A program made the translations under genes and the position numbers. A stretch of 64,000 nt of DNA, taken from assembly GCA_024291935.2 (NCBI GenBank), contig CM044313.1, positions 84,815,001 to 84,879,000 of the forward strand. Reading direction: 5' to 3'. Shown here in pieces: positions 23,742 to 35,201 of this stretch. Origin of the DNA: Okapia johnstoni. Its lineage: Eukaryota; Chordata; Mammalia; Artiodactyla; Giraffidae. The notes under the pieces are model-generated. The model had not been told where the DNA came from. It ran no database searches and saw only the letters and a list, made by a program, of their open reading frames with translations. Each line of letters starts with the position of its first letter. Positions within the stretch are counted from its first letter, which is position 1.

Positions 23742-23799
23742 AAAACCAGACACATAGGTCAAAGGAACAGAAAACCAGACACATAGGTCAAAGGAACAG
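23742..23799 (+). repeat. 29-base perfect tandem duplication
   Basis: Two adjacent identical 29-base units lie at 23742-23770 and 23771-23799 (each starts AAAACCAGACACATAGGTCA). Their identity contrasts with the strong divergence of the host L1, so the duplication is recent relative to it. Confidence 0.95.
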
Positions 23800-24507
23800 A
23801 ACAGAGGGTCTAGAAATAAACCCATACTTATTTAGTCAATTAGTCTGCAACAAAGGACGCAAGATTATACAATGGGGAAAAGAGATACTTCAATTAATGG
23901 TGCTGTGAAAACATAACAGCTACATGCAAAAGATTTAAACTGGACTATTATCTCACAGCATATATGGAAACTTAAAATAGATTAAAGATTTAAATTTAAG
24001 GGCTAAAACCATAAAACTCCTACTAGAAAACTTAGGCAATATGTTTTTTGACATTTATCTTAGAAGTAATTTTTTTGTATGTCTCCTCTGGCAAGGGAAA
24101 CAAAAGCAAAAATAAATACATGGGACTATGTTAAACTAGGAAGCTTTTGCACAGTGAAGTAAACTGAACATAAAAGGCCCCATACTTAATAGAAGATATT
24201 TGCAAATGACATGTTGAACAAGTGCTTAATACCCAAAATATATTAGTACAAAGAACTTATACAAACAATATGTGTATACAATTATAACTCAATTAGAAAT
24301 TTTAAAAATTTAAATAGAAAAAAAAGGGTGAGTTTCAGGGGGGTTCTTATTTCTAATTGCCTATCTTCTTAAACATACTGCATCACTTTCTATACATGAC
24401 ACATAGCCAATTCAATTTACTTCTATATATGCTCTGGCTTCATTTTTAGCATTTCTATAAACATAACATACCTGTATTGGTTCATCTCCCTGAAGAATTT
24501 TAAAGGG

Positions 24508-25105
24508 ATCTATGATCCCTCAATACCCAGGAAGGGTTGATTCTAGGACCCTTGTAGATGTAAAAATGTGCAGGTATTCTAATCCCTTGTATAAAACAGT
24601 CTAGTATTTGCATATGGACTACACACATCCTTCTGTGTAGTTTAAATCATCTCTGGGTTACTTATACGGAGAAGGCAATGGCACCCCACTCCAGTACTCT
24701 TGCCTGGAAAATCCCATGTACGGAGGAGCCTGGTAGGCTACAGTCCACAAGGTCGCTAAGAGTCGGACGACTGAGCGACTTCACTTTCACTTTTCCCTTT
24801 AATGCACTGGAGAAGGAAACGGCAACCCACTCCAATGTTCTTGCCTGGAGAATCCCAGGGACGGCGGAGCCTGGTGGGCTGCCGTCTATGGGGTTGAACA
24901 GAGTCAGACACGACTGAAGCCACTTAGCAGCAGCAGCAGCAGGTTACTTATAATACCTGATACAATGTAAATGCTATGTAAACGGTCCAGGGTATGGCAA
25001 GTTCAAATTTTGCTTTTTGGAACTTTCATAAATTTTAAATATTTTCAGTCTGTGATTGGTTGAATTCACAGATGCAGAGCCCACAGATATGGACAGCTGA
25101 CTGTA
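24508..25105 (+). mobile_element. MER2 DNA transposon (Tigger/mariner group) split by BOV-A2
   Basis: The left half (24508-24666) shows CAATACCCAGGAAGGGTTGA, then GTATTTGCATATGGACTACA and TTTAAATCATCTCTGGGTTA. The right half (24943-25105) continues with ATACCTGATACAATGTAAAT and TGAATTCACAGATGCAGAGC and ends GGACAGCTGACTGTA. This is the order of the non-autonomous MER2 element. A few hundred bases in the middle-right are deleted relative to the family. There is no coding capacity. Confidence 0.85.
24667..24942 (+). mobile_element. BOV-A2 dimeric SINE with perfect 10-base target-site duplication
   Basis: Two monomers are separated by TTCACTTTCACTTTTCCCTT, with an AGCAGCAGCAGCAGG tail. The flanking GTTACTTATA at 24657-24666 and 24943-24952 is a perfect duplication of MER2 sequence. 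Confidence 0.96.
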
Positions 25106-25283
25106 TCTGTATTTGACCACTTCCTTCGGCCAGCACTTATCCTCAGTCGGTGGACATTACCTTCCTCAAGGGAAATAAGATTTACCTTCCCCTCAAATGC
25201 TCAATTTCATTCCCTACTAGTAAAAAAGTAATTTTCTTCTTCACTTTTCTTGAGGTGCAAGCATAATTCTCACTGGAATACTA

Positions 25284-25479
25284 AGTGAAAGTGAAAGTCG
25301 CTCAGTCGGGTCCCACTCTTTACTATGCCACATACTATACAGTCCATGGAATTCTCCAGGCGGGAATACTGGAGTGGGTAGCCTTTCCCTTCTCCAGGGA
25401 TCTTCCCAACCCAGGGATCAAATCTAGGTCTCCTGCATTGCAGTCGGATTCTTTACCAGCTGAGCCACAAGGGAAGCCT
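25284..25479 (-). mobile_element. Bov-tA-type SINE
   Basis: Reverse monomer running from GTGAAAGTGAAAGTCGCTCA to a CCACAAGGGAAGCC head. An internal small deletion or substitution patch lies near 25320-25340, where GTGACCCCATGG is expected. Confidence 0.92.
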
Positions 25480-26494
25480 AAGAAATACCAAGGTTAATGT
25501 TATTTCCAGACAAAAACATCAGTTTAGAGGTATTTCAAAATATTCTTAATAGGTATATTGGGGGGAAAAAAAAGAATAACCTAATCATTGCATGAAACAA
25601 TCACTATCTTTTGAGAGCTTATTTTTTGCCACACTCTAACAGGTGTGATTTGCATACACTTTAAATTTCCATTCTCAGATTAAACATTAATTCTTAAAAA
25701 TTCTTAATTTGTAGTTATGCTATTACGGCATATAAAACCAAAGCTTATGTACCTATTCAGTATAAAGGATAAGAGTGACTGTGGTACACAGCACACACAT
25801 CCACCCCATAAGCAAGAACTGTTTTCCAGGAGTTAGTGGTCAGATGTTTTAAAGGATAATGATAGTTAAAAGTAGTAGACCTCAAAAGGAAGATATTATT
25901 TCACAAAATGTTCTAAATATTTGCCAAAGGGTAACATACTTTTTCTTTAAGTCATTGCTTTTCTACTGTACTTTTTCAAGTAACTTCATTTTCAATATAA
26001 TTGAGAGCCGAAATGAGTTGTTATAAAACTTTCATGTACTTTGATTTGTTGAGGTTTCTTGAGTTAGAAACAAAAAGATTGAATTATATTTAGTACATGG
26101 GAATTTATCTGTAATCTAAATCCTAAAGATACAGGGGTCACTGACTGAGAAAAATCACAGGGCGCAGTTGCTTCAGTAAGAGTGATTTCCAGGGAATGTT
26201 GGAGGAAAACCAGAGGTCCAATGTATTAAGTGTTGAAGGTGATCAGAGAATTAGCAAGTCTGATAGTGGTTTGAAGGGAAGCAGGAAGATAGGAAAGTAA
26301 CTGAAGTATCATTTGTTTCTTTTTCTTTGAGGTAAATGAATGGTTTGCTTAGGACATACACTTAGAACATATTTGTATAATGGAGAAACGGAACCATGTA
26401 TACAATGAAGATCGAATAAATAAATGTGAAAGGTAAACTGGTAGAAAATATCTGGAAATTTTCACAATCAAAAGACTGTATTCTATTTTTATGT
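25480..26494. other. Unassigned AT-rich sequence
   Basis: No gene, RNA or named repeat is recognised in this kilobase. Confidence 0.5.
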
Positions 26495-26595
26495 TGGTTT
26501 CCTCTACTAGAATATAGACTGTATTTTACCTGTCTTGTAAACTTGACTCATTGTCTAGAGTAATAATGCTAATAAATACTTGCTGAAGAAATTTA
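26495..26595 (+). mobile_element. L2 LINE 3' end
   Basis: The stretch CTCTACTAGAATATAGACTG, followed by a GTCTAGAGTAATAATGCTAA block and AATAAATACTTGCTGAAG, follows the L2 3' terminal pattern (tctagaatgtaagctcc ... aataaatatttgttgaa). It is diverged and short. Confidence 0.55.
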
Positions 26596-28149
26596 CGTAA
26601 GATTTGTGAAGAAATATAAAGGGCTAAGGACCATAACAATAAACGGGTATTAACCCTAAACAAGAGAGAATACACTTCTTTCATTAAAAGTCAAGACCAA
26701 GATGGGGAGAGTTTGAATAATTAGGGATTATGATTGATCTATTTATATATTAGGCATTTTAAAGCTAACTGTGTTGTTTCCCTGTAACTTAGAATACATA
26801 AATTTATTGGGGAAGATTGAGAAGCTGCAAAGATAGTGTAATTTAATTTTTAAAGCAGGCATAAGCGATGCAAAGCTGAGCCCAAAAAGAATAGGTGTCA
26901 TTCAAATCAGACTAATACTGTGCTAATATTAAAGGATTCATGCACTGTTCTGTGCTTTTATAATTCACATTCATTTACTAAATCTGTTAAAATGAATTAA
27001 AACCACCTACTGTGCAACTCTTTCCCAGAATGGACTGGAGGTCTTTCCAAAACAGACCGTTTTTTAGTCTTCTTTATAGATCAAAAATCTTGCATAGTAA
27101 TAAACATTCTTTTAGGAAATGCACACATAGCAAACATTTTGTTACTAAACCAATTTGACAGGTACAGGACAGTGTTCCAATTACCTCAAACTTTTTTTTT
27201 TTTTAAGAAATGCAAAGACTCTTCATTCAGAGCTTACTATAGACAGGCGTTCACACTCATGTTTTGGCAGAGACTCAAGGGCAGGTGGAGGAAGGAGAAA
27301 AGGGTATGTGTGATTATTAGAGGCTGTTGATTTAAACATTCAAAGTAAAATATGAATATGCCATCTTCAGTTTTCTAATTATTCACTTCAGCTTGAAGAG
27401 TCAAATACATAAATTCTTTAAGTAGTTAATGTATCTCTCCTAGTGACATTCTTGAGGCATAGGCAAAAATCTCAGTAATAATCAATATAATATTTGTGTG
27501 TTATGCTGATTCCACCTCCCCCAGCAAATAAAAACCACAGGCTATCCGTGTAGAAACTTAGATTCAAATGTGACTTTGAAACTGGCTTTTATCACAAGCA
27601 AATGGAAAAAATTAGGTAAAAATATATTTATAGAAGTGCATGTTCAAATCAGGTGATAAGAGCTACAACTAGCACTGTGTGTTAAAGACACTATGCTAAT
27701 CCCATCATATGTCTTACTGTGTATAACTCTACTGAGACTCTGTGAATTGGGTCCAAATATGCTCCATGTATCTCCTTGTTCCTCTGGAAGCAGCATCAAC
27801 CCAAGACATTTTCTTAGCATCATAGATAATAGAAGCATGGGTGAGTAAGTAAATCCAGTAGAATATTTAAAAGCTCTGATTTCATCACACTTGCTGATCC
27901 TTTCTTGACTGAATCTCGTGATATGATTAAACCCAAACAGTAGACTGTACACTATGCCTGGAGGTTTACATTGTCCAAAGGAGTATTACTTTGGTGGGGC
28001 AGAAGAGTGACAATTTACTGCATAATAATCTAATCTGTTATGCATTGGAATACATGAAAGTATATAGTGATGGATAATACCGGAATAAAATAGGGGGTGA
28101 TTTAAATGTTTGGCTGAAGGAAAAATCAAAGTGATACCATAATTAAGTT
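26596..28149. other. Unassigned AT-rich sequence
   Basis: A T-run lies at 27190-27203. A reverse 102-codon open frame (27644-27952) has no motif that I recognise. Otherwise I see no gene and no confident repeat. Confidence 0.5.
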
Positions 28150-28560
28150 ATTTTCAATTATAGTGAAGGTATCAGGCAGGGTTCCTACAGGAAACAGATG
28201 GCGCATGGAAATTTCGTAATTTGGAAGAGCTTAATAAAGGAAAAAAAAATTACAAGATAAAGCCAGGGTATGGAAAACCCACAAAATTAGTGCAATACTT
28301 TGGAGCTGGCAAAAACAGAACTCTTAACACCCCTAGCTCTCAAGAGACGTTTAGAATGGCTATGACGTGGAACACAGTCATGAACTGTATCCAAACAACT
28401 GACTACCAGAAGCTGTGCTCTTGGATCCAGTCAGTAATCAGCCTGTGGTAATCCCCAAGATGGTAAGCAAATAAATATCCAGATTTACTACTCACATTTC
28501 CGCCAACAGCCATCTGCTGTTCCCCATTGGACAAACCTAGAACTACAAGAGGATACCAGA
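28150..28560. mobile_element. Old mammalian interspersed repeat (family uncertain)
   Basis: The sequence CAGGGTTCCTACAGGAAACA followed by AGAGCTTAATAAAGGAAA and a CAATACTTTGGAGCTGGC block resembles a widespread old repeat that begins 'cagagttccaacaggaaacagatggc'. The name and boundaries are not certain. The 76-codon open frame at 28221-28451 lies within it and is incidental. Confidence 0.4.
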
Positions 28561-29389
28561 ATCAGTCTCACGGATGACTTCCATGCAGGGTGGGTAACTG
28601 TTTTTAGGGGCACTAAAAATATATCCTGCATAGTACAGCAAATAATTTATATTTCAATGTAACTTTCAGGGACTGTAAATCTCTGTAGTACCACCTCTTT
28701 CATGTACTCCTAGTCCACTGCTATATTATTCCTTAGTGAGGGAGAGATACAGAGTTGCATGTAGTAAACTCATTATCACACTTAGGATAGCTTAGAGGCT
28801 GTTTTGTCACAACCTGTAATGACAGAATATTAAGAACCATCAAGATTAAAAAAAAAACAAAAAACTTTTACTACTAACCTACCTGCTTGAGATTTGGGGT
28901 GTTTTTCAAAATATTTATATAATATATATAAGTGTGTTATACTTGTGAAATTAAACATTTAAGTTTAAGGTTTCCTGACATAACAAAACAGACATTTGGC
29001 TGGGAATCTTATGACATCAACCATTACGTATTTGACCTTGAGAAAGACATTCAGGTTCTCCATGTATCGCTTTATTCATTTGTGAGGATCTATATAAACT
29101 GGTAAGAGTTAGGCAAATACAGGGAAACTCTGAAGAGTGATGCCTTTTACATAATAAGCATTCGTTAAAGTGTACTATACAATGCTATGTAAGGCAACAA
29201 CTTTTGCTAATATTTCTAACAATTTTTAGAATACCAATGAGGGAAATACACAACAGAGACATTATAAGCATTAGATGTAAGAGTTCAGCATGTTATACAA
29301 AAATGTAAATATGCGGAGGTAAAATCATTTATGTATTTGATTTAAATATGCTAAACATGATTTTATGAGACTTTCACTAATATTAAGGT
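28561..29389. other. Unassigned AT-rich sequence
   Basis: AT-rich DNA with an A-rich tract at 28850-28865 and a TATATA tract near 28915-28930. No gene is seen. Confidence 0.5.
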
Positions 29390-29499
29390 AACTTTAAGAC
29401 AGAGCCAAAGCAAAACCAAAACACCCAGTTGTGGATGTGACTGGTGATAGAAACAAGATCTGATGCTGTAAAGAGCAATGTTGCATAGGAACCTGGAAT

Positions 29500-30661
29500 G
29501 TTAGGTCCATGAATCAAGGCAAATTGGAAGTGGTCAAACAGGAGATGGCAAGACAGAAGGTCGACATTTTATGAATCAATGAACTAAAATGGACGGGAGT
29601 GGGTGAATTTAACTCAGATGACCATTATATCTACTACTGTGGGCAAGAATCCCTTAGAAGAAATGGAGTAGCCATCATGGTCAACAAAAGAGCCTGAAAT
29701 GCAGTACTTGGATGCAATCTCAAAAAACGACAGAATGATCTCTGTTTGTTTCCAAGGCAAACCATTCAATATCATGGTAATCCAAGTCTGTGCCCCGACC
29801 AATAATGCTGAAGAAGCTGCAGTTGAATGGTTCTAATAAGACCTACAAGACCTTCTAGAACTAACACCCAAAAAAGATGTCCTTTTCATTATAGGGGACT
29901 GGAATGCAAAAGTAGCAACTCAAGAAACACCTGGAATAACAGGCAAATTTGGCCTTGGAGTACAGAATGAAGCAAGGCAAAGGCTAATAGAGTTCTGCCA
30001 AGAGAACGCACTGGTCATAGAATACACCCTTTTCCAACACCACAAGAGAAGACTCTACACACGGACATTACCAGATGGTCGACACCTAAATCAGATTGAT
30101 TATATTCTTTGCAGCCAAAGATGGAGAAGCTCTATACAGTCAGCAAAAACAAGACTGGGAACAGACTGTGGTTCAGATCATGAGCTCCTTAGCGCCAAAT
30201 TCAGACTTAAATTGAAGAAACTAGGGAAAACCACTAGACCATTCAGGTATGACTTAAATCAAACCCGTTACATTTATACAGTGGAAGTGAGAAATAGATT
30301 TAAGGGACTAGATCTGATAGGCAGAGTGCCTGATGAACTATGGAAGGAGGTTCATAACATTGTGCAAGAGACAGGGATCAAGACCATCCTCAAGAAAAAG
30401 AAATGCAAAAAAGCAAAATGGCTATCTGAGGAGGCCTTACAAATAGCTGGGAAAAGAAGGGAAGCAAAAAGCAAAGGAGAAAAGGAAAGACATACCCACC
30501 TGAATGCAGAGTTCCAGAGAACAGCAAGGAGAGATAAGAAAGCCTTCCTCAGCAATCAATACAAAGAAATAGAGGAAACAACAGAATGGGAAAGACTAGA
30601 GATCTCGTCAAGAAAACTAGAGATACAAAGGGAACATTTCATGCAAAGATGGGTTCAATAA
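29500..30661 (+). pseudogene. Decayed BovB endonuclease domain and linker
   Basis: The protein would nick target DNA to start target-primed reverse transcription. In order one sees the GQESLRRNG block near 29643, the PFNIMVIQVCAP strand near 29763, the catalytic GDWN asparagine block at 29894-29905, the NQIDYIL block near 30089 and the SDH catalytic histidine at 30173-30181. The lysine-rich linker then runs in the open frame 30212-30661 to a stop. One stop near 29695 (TGA within AGAGCCTGAAATGC) is a typical CpG-decay change of an arginine codon. Motifs are preserved but the frame is not. Confidence 0.85.
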
Positions 30662-31064
30662 AGGACAGAAATGGCATGGGCCTAACAGAAGTAGAAGATA
30701 TTAAGAAGAGATGGCAAGAATACACAGAAAACTGTACAAAAAAGATCTTCATGACCCAGATAACCATGATTGTGTGATCACTCACCTAGAGCCAGACATC
30801 CTGGAATGTGAAGTCAAGTGGGCCTTAGGAAGCATCACTACGAACAAAGCTAGTGGAGGTGATGGAGTTCCAGTTGAGCTATTTCAAATCCTAGATGAAG
30901 ATGCTGTGAAAGTGCTGCACTCAATAAGCCAGCAAATTTGGAAAACTCAGCAGTGGCTACAGGACTGGAAAAGGTCAGTTTTCATTCCAATCCCAAAGAA
31001 AGGCAATGCCAAAGAATGCTCAAACTAGCACACAATTGCACTCATCTCACACGCTAGTAGAGTA

Positions 31065-31700
31065 ATGCTCAAAATTTTCAAACCCAGGCTTCACCAATAT
31101 GTGAACCGTGAACTTCCAGATATTCAAGCTGGTTTTAGAAAAGGCAGTGGAACCAGAGATCAAATTGCCAACATCTGTTGGATCATCGAAAAAGCAAGAG
31201 AGTTCCAGAAAAACATCTATTTCTGCTTTATTGACTATGCAAAGGCCTTTGATTGTGTGGATCACAATAAACTGTGGAAAATTCTTCAAAAGATGGGAAT
31301 ACCAGACCACCTGACTTGCCTCTTGAGAAATCTGTATGCAGGTCAGGAAGCCACAGGTAGAACTGGACATGGAACAATAGACTGGCTCCAAATAGGAAAG
31401 GGAGTATGTCAAGGCTGTATATTGTCACCCTGCTTATTTCACTCACATGCAGACTACATTATGAGAAACGCTGGGCTGGAGGAAGCACAAGCTGGAATCA
31501 AGATTGCCGGGAGAAATACCAATAACCTCAGATATGCGGATGACACCACCCTTATGGCAGAAAGTGAAGAAGAACTAAAGAGCCTCTTGATGAAAGTGAA
31601 AGAGGAGAGTGAAAAAGTTGGCTTAAAGCTCAACATTCAGAAAACTAAGATCATGGCATCTGGTCCCATTACTTCATGGCAAATAGAGGGGAAACAGTGA
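31065..31700 (+). pseudogene. BovB reverse-transcriptase core, open for 211 codons
   Basis: This is the longest open frame in the window. It covers the fingers and palm of the BovB RT: QAGFRKGSGTRDQIAN near residues 22-37, FIDYAKAFD (motif A) at residues 55-63, the GKGVCQGCILSPCLF block (motif B) near residues 111-125, and YADD (motif C) at residues 157-160. The preceding frame (30711-31028) carries the N-terminal RT part up to GNAKECSN and ends in a stop two codons short of the conserved continuation. A stop also closes this frame at 31698, before the thumb and C-terminus. The motif residues needed for catalysis look intact, but the protein is split into at least four pieces. Confidence 0.88.
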
Positions 31701-32293
31701 GAGACTATTTTGGGGGGCTCCAAAATCACTGCAGATGGTGATTGCAGCCATGAAATTAAAAGAGACTTGCTCCTTGGAAGGAAAGTTATGACCAACCTAC
31801 ACAGCATAATAAAAAGCAGACATTACTTTGCCAACAAAGGTCCGTCTAGTCAAGGCTATGGTTTTCCCAGTAGTCATATATGGGTGTGAGAGTTGGACTG
31901 TTAAGAAAGCTGAGCGCCGAAGAATTGATGCTTTTGAACTGTGGTGTTGGAGAAGACTCTTGAGAGTCCCTTGGCCTGCAAGGAGATCCAACCAGTCCAT
32001 CATATAGGAGATCAGTCCTTGGTGTTCATTGAAAGGACTGATGTTGAAGCTGAAACTCCATTACTTTGGCCACCTGATTCGAAGAGCTGGCTCATTTGAA
32101 AATACCCTGATGCTGGGAAAGATTGAAGGCAGGAGAAGGAGAGGACATTGAATGAGATGGTTGGATGGCATCACCGACTCAATGGACATGAGTTTGGGTA
32201 AACTGTGGGAGTTGATGATGGACAGGGAGGCCTGATGTGCTGTGGTCCATGGTGTAGCAAAGAATCAGACACAACTGAGCAACTGAACTGAAC

Positions 32294-32805
32294 TTAAGGT
32301 AAGTTTCCCTCAGTTTCTTTTTCTTGTTTCATGGATTTCAGTACAGAATGCTCAAGTTATGGTAACATGCCTTCAACTTTCAATAAGTGATATGCTTACA
32401 ACTTGAAGTGTAGCTGCAATGCTATTTTATGCTTTGGAAGCCCAGGAAAATAATATGATTAACTTCTTGAGGTCTTAGGGGTGGTACAACTTTGCCAGCT
32501 TTTTGCTTATTTTCTAGCTTTGAGTCTAGCTCCATGTCTATCTCCATCTTTTACCTTCACAGTGAAACTAGCCTCCAAGAAATAAAACCAATTTCAAGAT
32601 ATTATCTTACACTGTTTCCAAGCTAGGGACCACCAACTCAAGTTCATTTCTGAGCTAAGAGATATGCAACGCCCTTTTCATTGGATCTATGGAATGATCA
32701 ACTTCAGAAGATAGGCCTGTTATTCTACATATAGGCTTGTTATTCTATACACAGGCTCCAAAATAAGTCCACAAATATGTCCCACCATGAATAATTATTC
32801 ATGGT
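32294..32805. other. Unassigned sequence
   Basis: About 500 bases between a BovB 3' end and a SINE, with no recognised gene or repeat. Confidence 0.5.
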
Positions 32806-33024
32806 GGTTGTTTTTTTAGGTGCCAAGTCATGTCTGATTCTTTTATAATATCAGGAACTGTAGCCCACCTGGCTCCTCATTCATGGGATTTCCCATGCGA
32901 GAATATTGGAGTGGGTTGTCATTTCCTTCTCCAGGGGTTCATTCCTGACCCAGGGCTCGAACTGATGTCTCCTGCATTAGCAGGCAGTTTTGTTTTTTTT
33001 ACCACTGAGCCATCAGGGAAGACC
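32806..33024 (-). mobile_element. Bov-tA-type SINE
   Basis: Reverse monomer from TTAGGTGCCAAGTCATGTCT to GCCATCAGGGAAGACC, diverged in its middle (TTTTATAATATCAGGAACTG replaces the usual text). A T-run lies in the head region near 32991-33000. Confidence 0.88.
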
Positions 33025-33527
33025 AATAATAATTTTAACAGTTATTGAAGTAGAGTTACATACAGATATGTAACACAAATATCACCCATACCTTCTGTTT
33101 CTATATACGGAAAAGCTGCAAGTTTCTAAATTATCTACTAAGCAATGAAGAAGATGATTTAAAGGAAGAGACAACAGTATTTCAGTTTTAATGTTTAACA
33201 TATTTTAAGCACTTAATACATACATTGGAAGAAAAGGATTAGTCAGAAGCTGTATATTCAGCCCCAAAGACCATTATTATTAGGAAAAATCATGTAATTT
33301 CCTATTGCATGAAATAGTTTTTTTTAAAATTTTCCAGCTAGATTTAACCATATTTGATATGAACAAGTTCATGATGCACTTTTGCAGAAATAATCTTCTC
33401 CCAAAGTTGATCAAATTTCTTACCTTTAAGAAAAGTTTCCTGTTTCCATTTTTTAAAGGACTTTAGATCTTATTTTGTCAAAAAATCCTCAATAATAATC
33501 ACATAGGATTAAAACAAACTGTATATA
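33025..33527. other. Unassigned AT-rich sequence
   Basis: No gene or repeat is recognised. A T-rich tract lies near 33319. Confidence 0.5.
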
Positions 33528-34548
33528 TCACAACAAACTGGAAAATTCTTAATATGAGAATACCAGACCACTTTACCTGCCTTCTGAGAAACCTGTATGC
33601 AGGTCAAGGAGCAACTGTTGGAACTGGACATGAAACAACCGACTGATTCCAAATTGGGAAAGGAATACATCAAGGTTGTATATTGTCACCCTGCTTATTT
33701 AACTTACATGCAGAGTACATCATAAGAAATGCCAGTCTGGATGACTCACAAGCTGGAATCAAGATCGCCGGGAGAAATATGAATAACCTCAGATATGCAG
33801 ATGACACCATCCTTATGGTAGAAAGTGAAGAGGAACTGAAGAAACTCTTGATAAAAGTGAAAGAAGAATGAAAAAACTGGCTTAAAACTCAACATTCAAA
33901 AACTGAAGATCATGGCATCGGGTCCCATCATTTCATGGCAAATAGATGGGGAAACAATGGAATCAGTGACAGACTTTATTTTCTTGGGCTCTAAAATCAC
34001 TGTGGATGTTTAACTGCAGCTGTGAAATTAAAAGACACTTGCTCATTGGAGCCATGACAAACCTGGACAGCAAGTTAAAAAGCAGAGACATCATTTTGCC
34101 AACAAAGGTCCATACAAACAAAGCTATGGTTTTTACAGTAGTCATGCATGGTTCTGAGAGCTGGACCATAAAGAGGGCTGAGCACTGAAGAACTGATGCT
34201 TTCAAACTGTAGTGCTGGAGAAGACTCTTCAAAGTCCCTTGGACAAGGAGTTCAAACCAGTCAATCCTAAAGGAAAGCAACCTTGAATATTCACTGGAGG
34301 ATTGATGCTGAAGCTCTAATACTTTGGCCACCTGATGTGAAGAGCTGACTCACTGGAAAAGACCCAGATGCTGGGAAGGGCTGAGGGATGTGGAAAAGAG
34401 GGCAACAGAGAATGAGATGGCTGGGGTCATCACTGAACTGACTCAATGAACATCAGTTTGAGCAAACTTGGAGAAAAACTGAAAGATAGGGAAGCATATG
34501 GTGCTGCAGTCCCAGGATCACAGAGTCAGATACAACTTAGTGACTGAA
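33528..34548 (+). mobile_element. BovB LINE, 5'-truncated and diverged
   Basis: The copy starts just after RT motif A (ATCACAACAAACTGGAAAAT) and ends near AACTTAGTGACTGAAAAACC. YADD survives at 33794-33805 in a short 62-codon frame. Many small indels distinguish it from the better copies, which suggests greater age. Confidence 0.9.
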
Positions 34549-35060
34549 AAACCATCACTACATGGGATATGATTACATACAAATTACACATCTTACACAT
34601 GTAACATCTGAATTAGAATTTCTAAGAGTCCTGGAAATCTGATGTTTTTAAAATTTAACTTTTTCCGAGCATAATTATACAAGTATATGAAATAATGTTT
34701 GTTTTGCTTATATTTGTTCATCTTGAGAGTTTTACCTAAATTTATTATAGGATATTTTTATATTACATTAGTAAATCTAACATTTAATTTTTCATAAATT
34801 GTTTTCACAGTTTATTTCTGTCATCCACATTATAATGGGTAAAACACTTTACTCACTTGCCATTATTGTACATTTATTACTCCTTTCATAAAATTCTGCT
34901 GTACATTAGAAGGCATCAAAATAGCATTCAACGTGACATTGGAAATTATACTTTTCTATTATAAAACTTTTCTAGTTTGACCTATTAAAATATTTCAAGA
35001 ATCAAAAATATTTTAGAAATATTTCTCTTCCTTTTCAGTGATTAGTGAGTTACATATCCA
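34549..35060. other. Unassigned AT-rich sequence
   Basis: Very AT-rich with no gene or repeat recognised. Confidence 0.5.
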
Positions 35061-35201
35061 TGTGTTTTGAGCTGAATTCCCCTACCTCCACCACCGTTTC
35101 AAATATGTTGAAGTGCTAACCTTAAACACAGAAAGGGAGGGTATTTAGAAGAGGGTCTTTAGGTGGGGAATAAATTCAATGTTGTCATTAGGGTGGGCTC
35201 T

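Larger units (their letters stand above)
16785..24320 (+). mobile_element. Long L1M-type L1 broken by younger insertions
   Basis: Forward segments in L1 order: 5' region 16785-18123 (blocks GTCGAGATCTTCCCCAAAGA and GGAGAGTCTCCTGGAGAGGC), ORF1 and inter-ORF 18421-19678, ORF2 endonuclease region 21050-21122 and 21376 onward (GGGACTTTACCATCCCACTT), RT region and C-terminal region to about 24320 (GGCAAGGGAAACAAAAGCAA near 24091). Insertions are BOV-A2 (18134-18410), BovB (19689-21039), two SINE pieces (21123-21325, 21334-21375) and Bov-tA (23090-23315). All frames are decayed and the 3' end is missing. Without the insertions it is about 5.4 kb. Confidence 0.83.
29390..32293 (+). mobile_element. 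Near-full-length BovB (RTE-clade) LINE
   Basis: About 2.9 kb of a family whose full length is about 3.2 kb. It contains the apurinic-endonuclease-like domain (GDWN at 29894-29905, IDYIL from 30095, SDH at 30173-30181), the linker region, the reverse-transcriptase domain (FIDYAKAFD motif A at 31227-31253, YADD motif C at 31533-31544) and the 3' tail ending GAGCAACTGAACTGAAC. BovB is the LINE known to have spread between reptiles and ruminants by horizontal transfer. Stops occur early (near 29572 and 29695, plus tandem stops near 29836-29841), and frameshifts follow, so it is not autonomous. Confidence 0.95.

Noticed and set aside
27644..27952. Reverse 102-codon open frame as a gene
   Set aside because: It has no recognisable domain, no splice signals and no neighbouring exon. 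A frame of this length is expected by chance in 64 kb.
31065..31700. A 211-codon reverse-transcriptase frame as a functional gene
   Set aside because: It is an internal slice of a BovB LINE. The protein is split by stops and frameshifts on both sides, and the start methionine is not the natural start.
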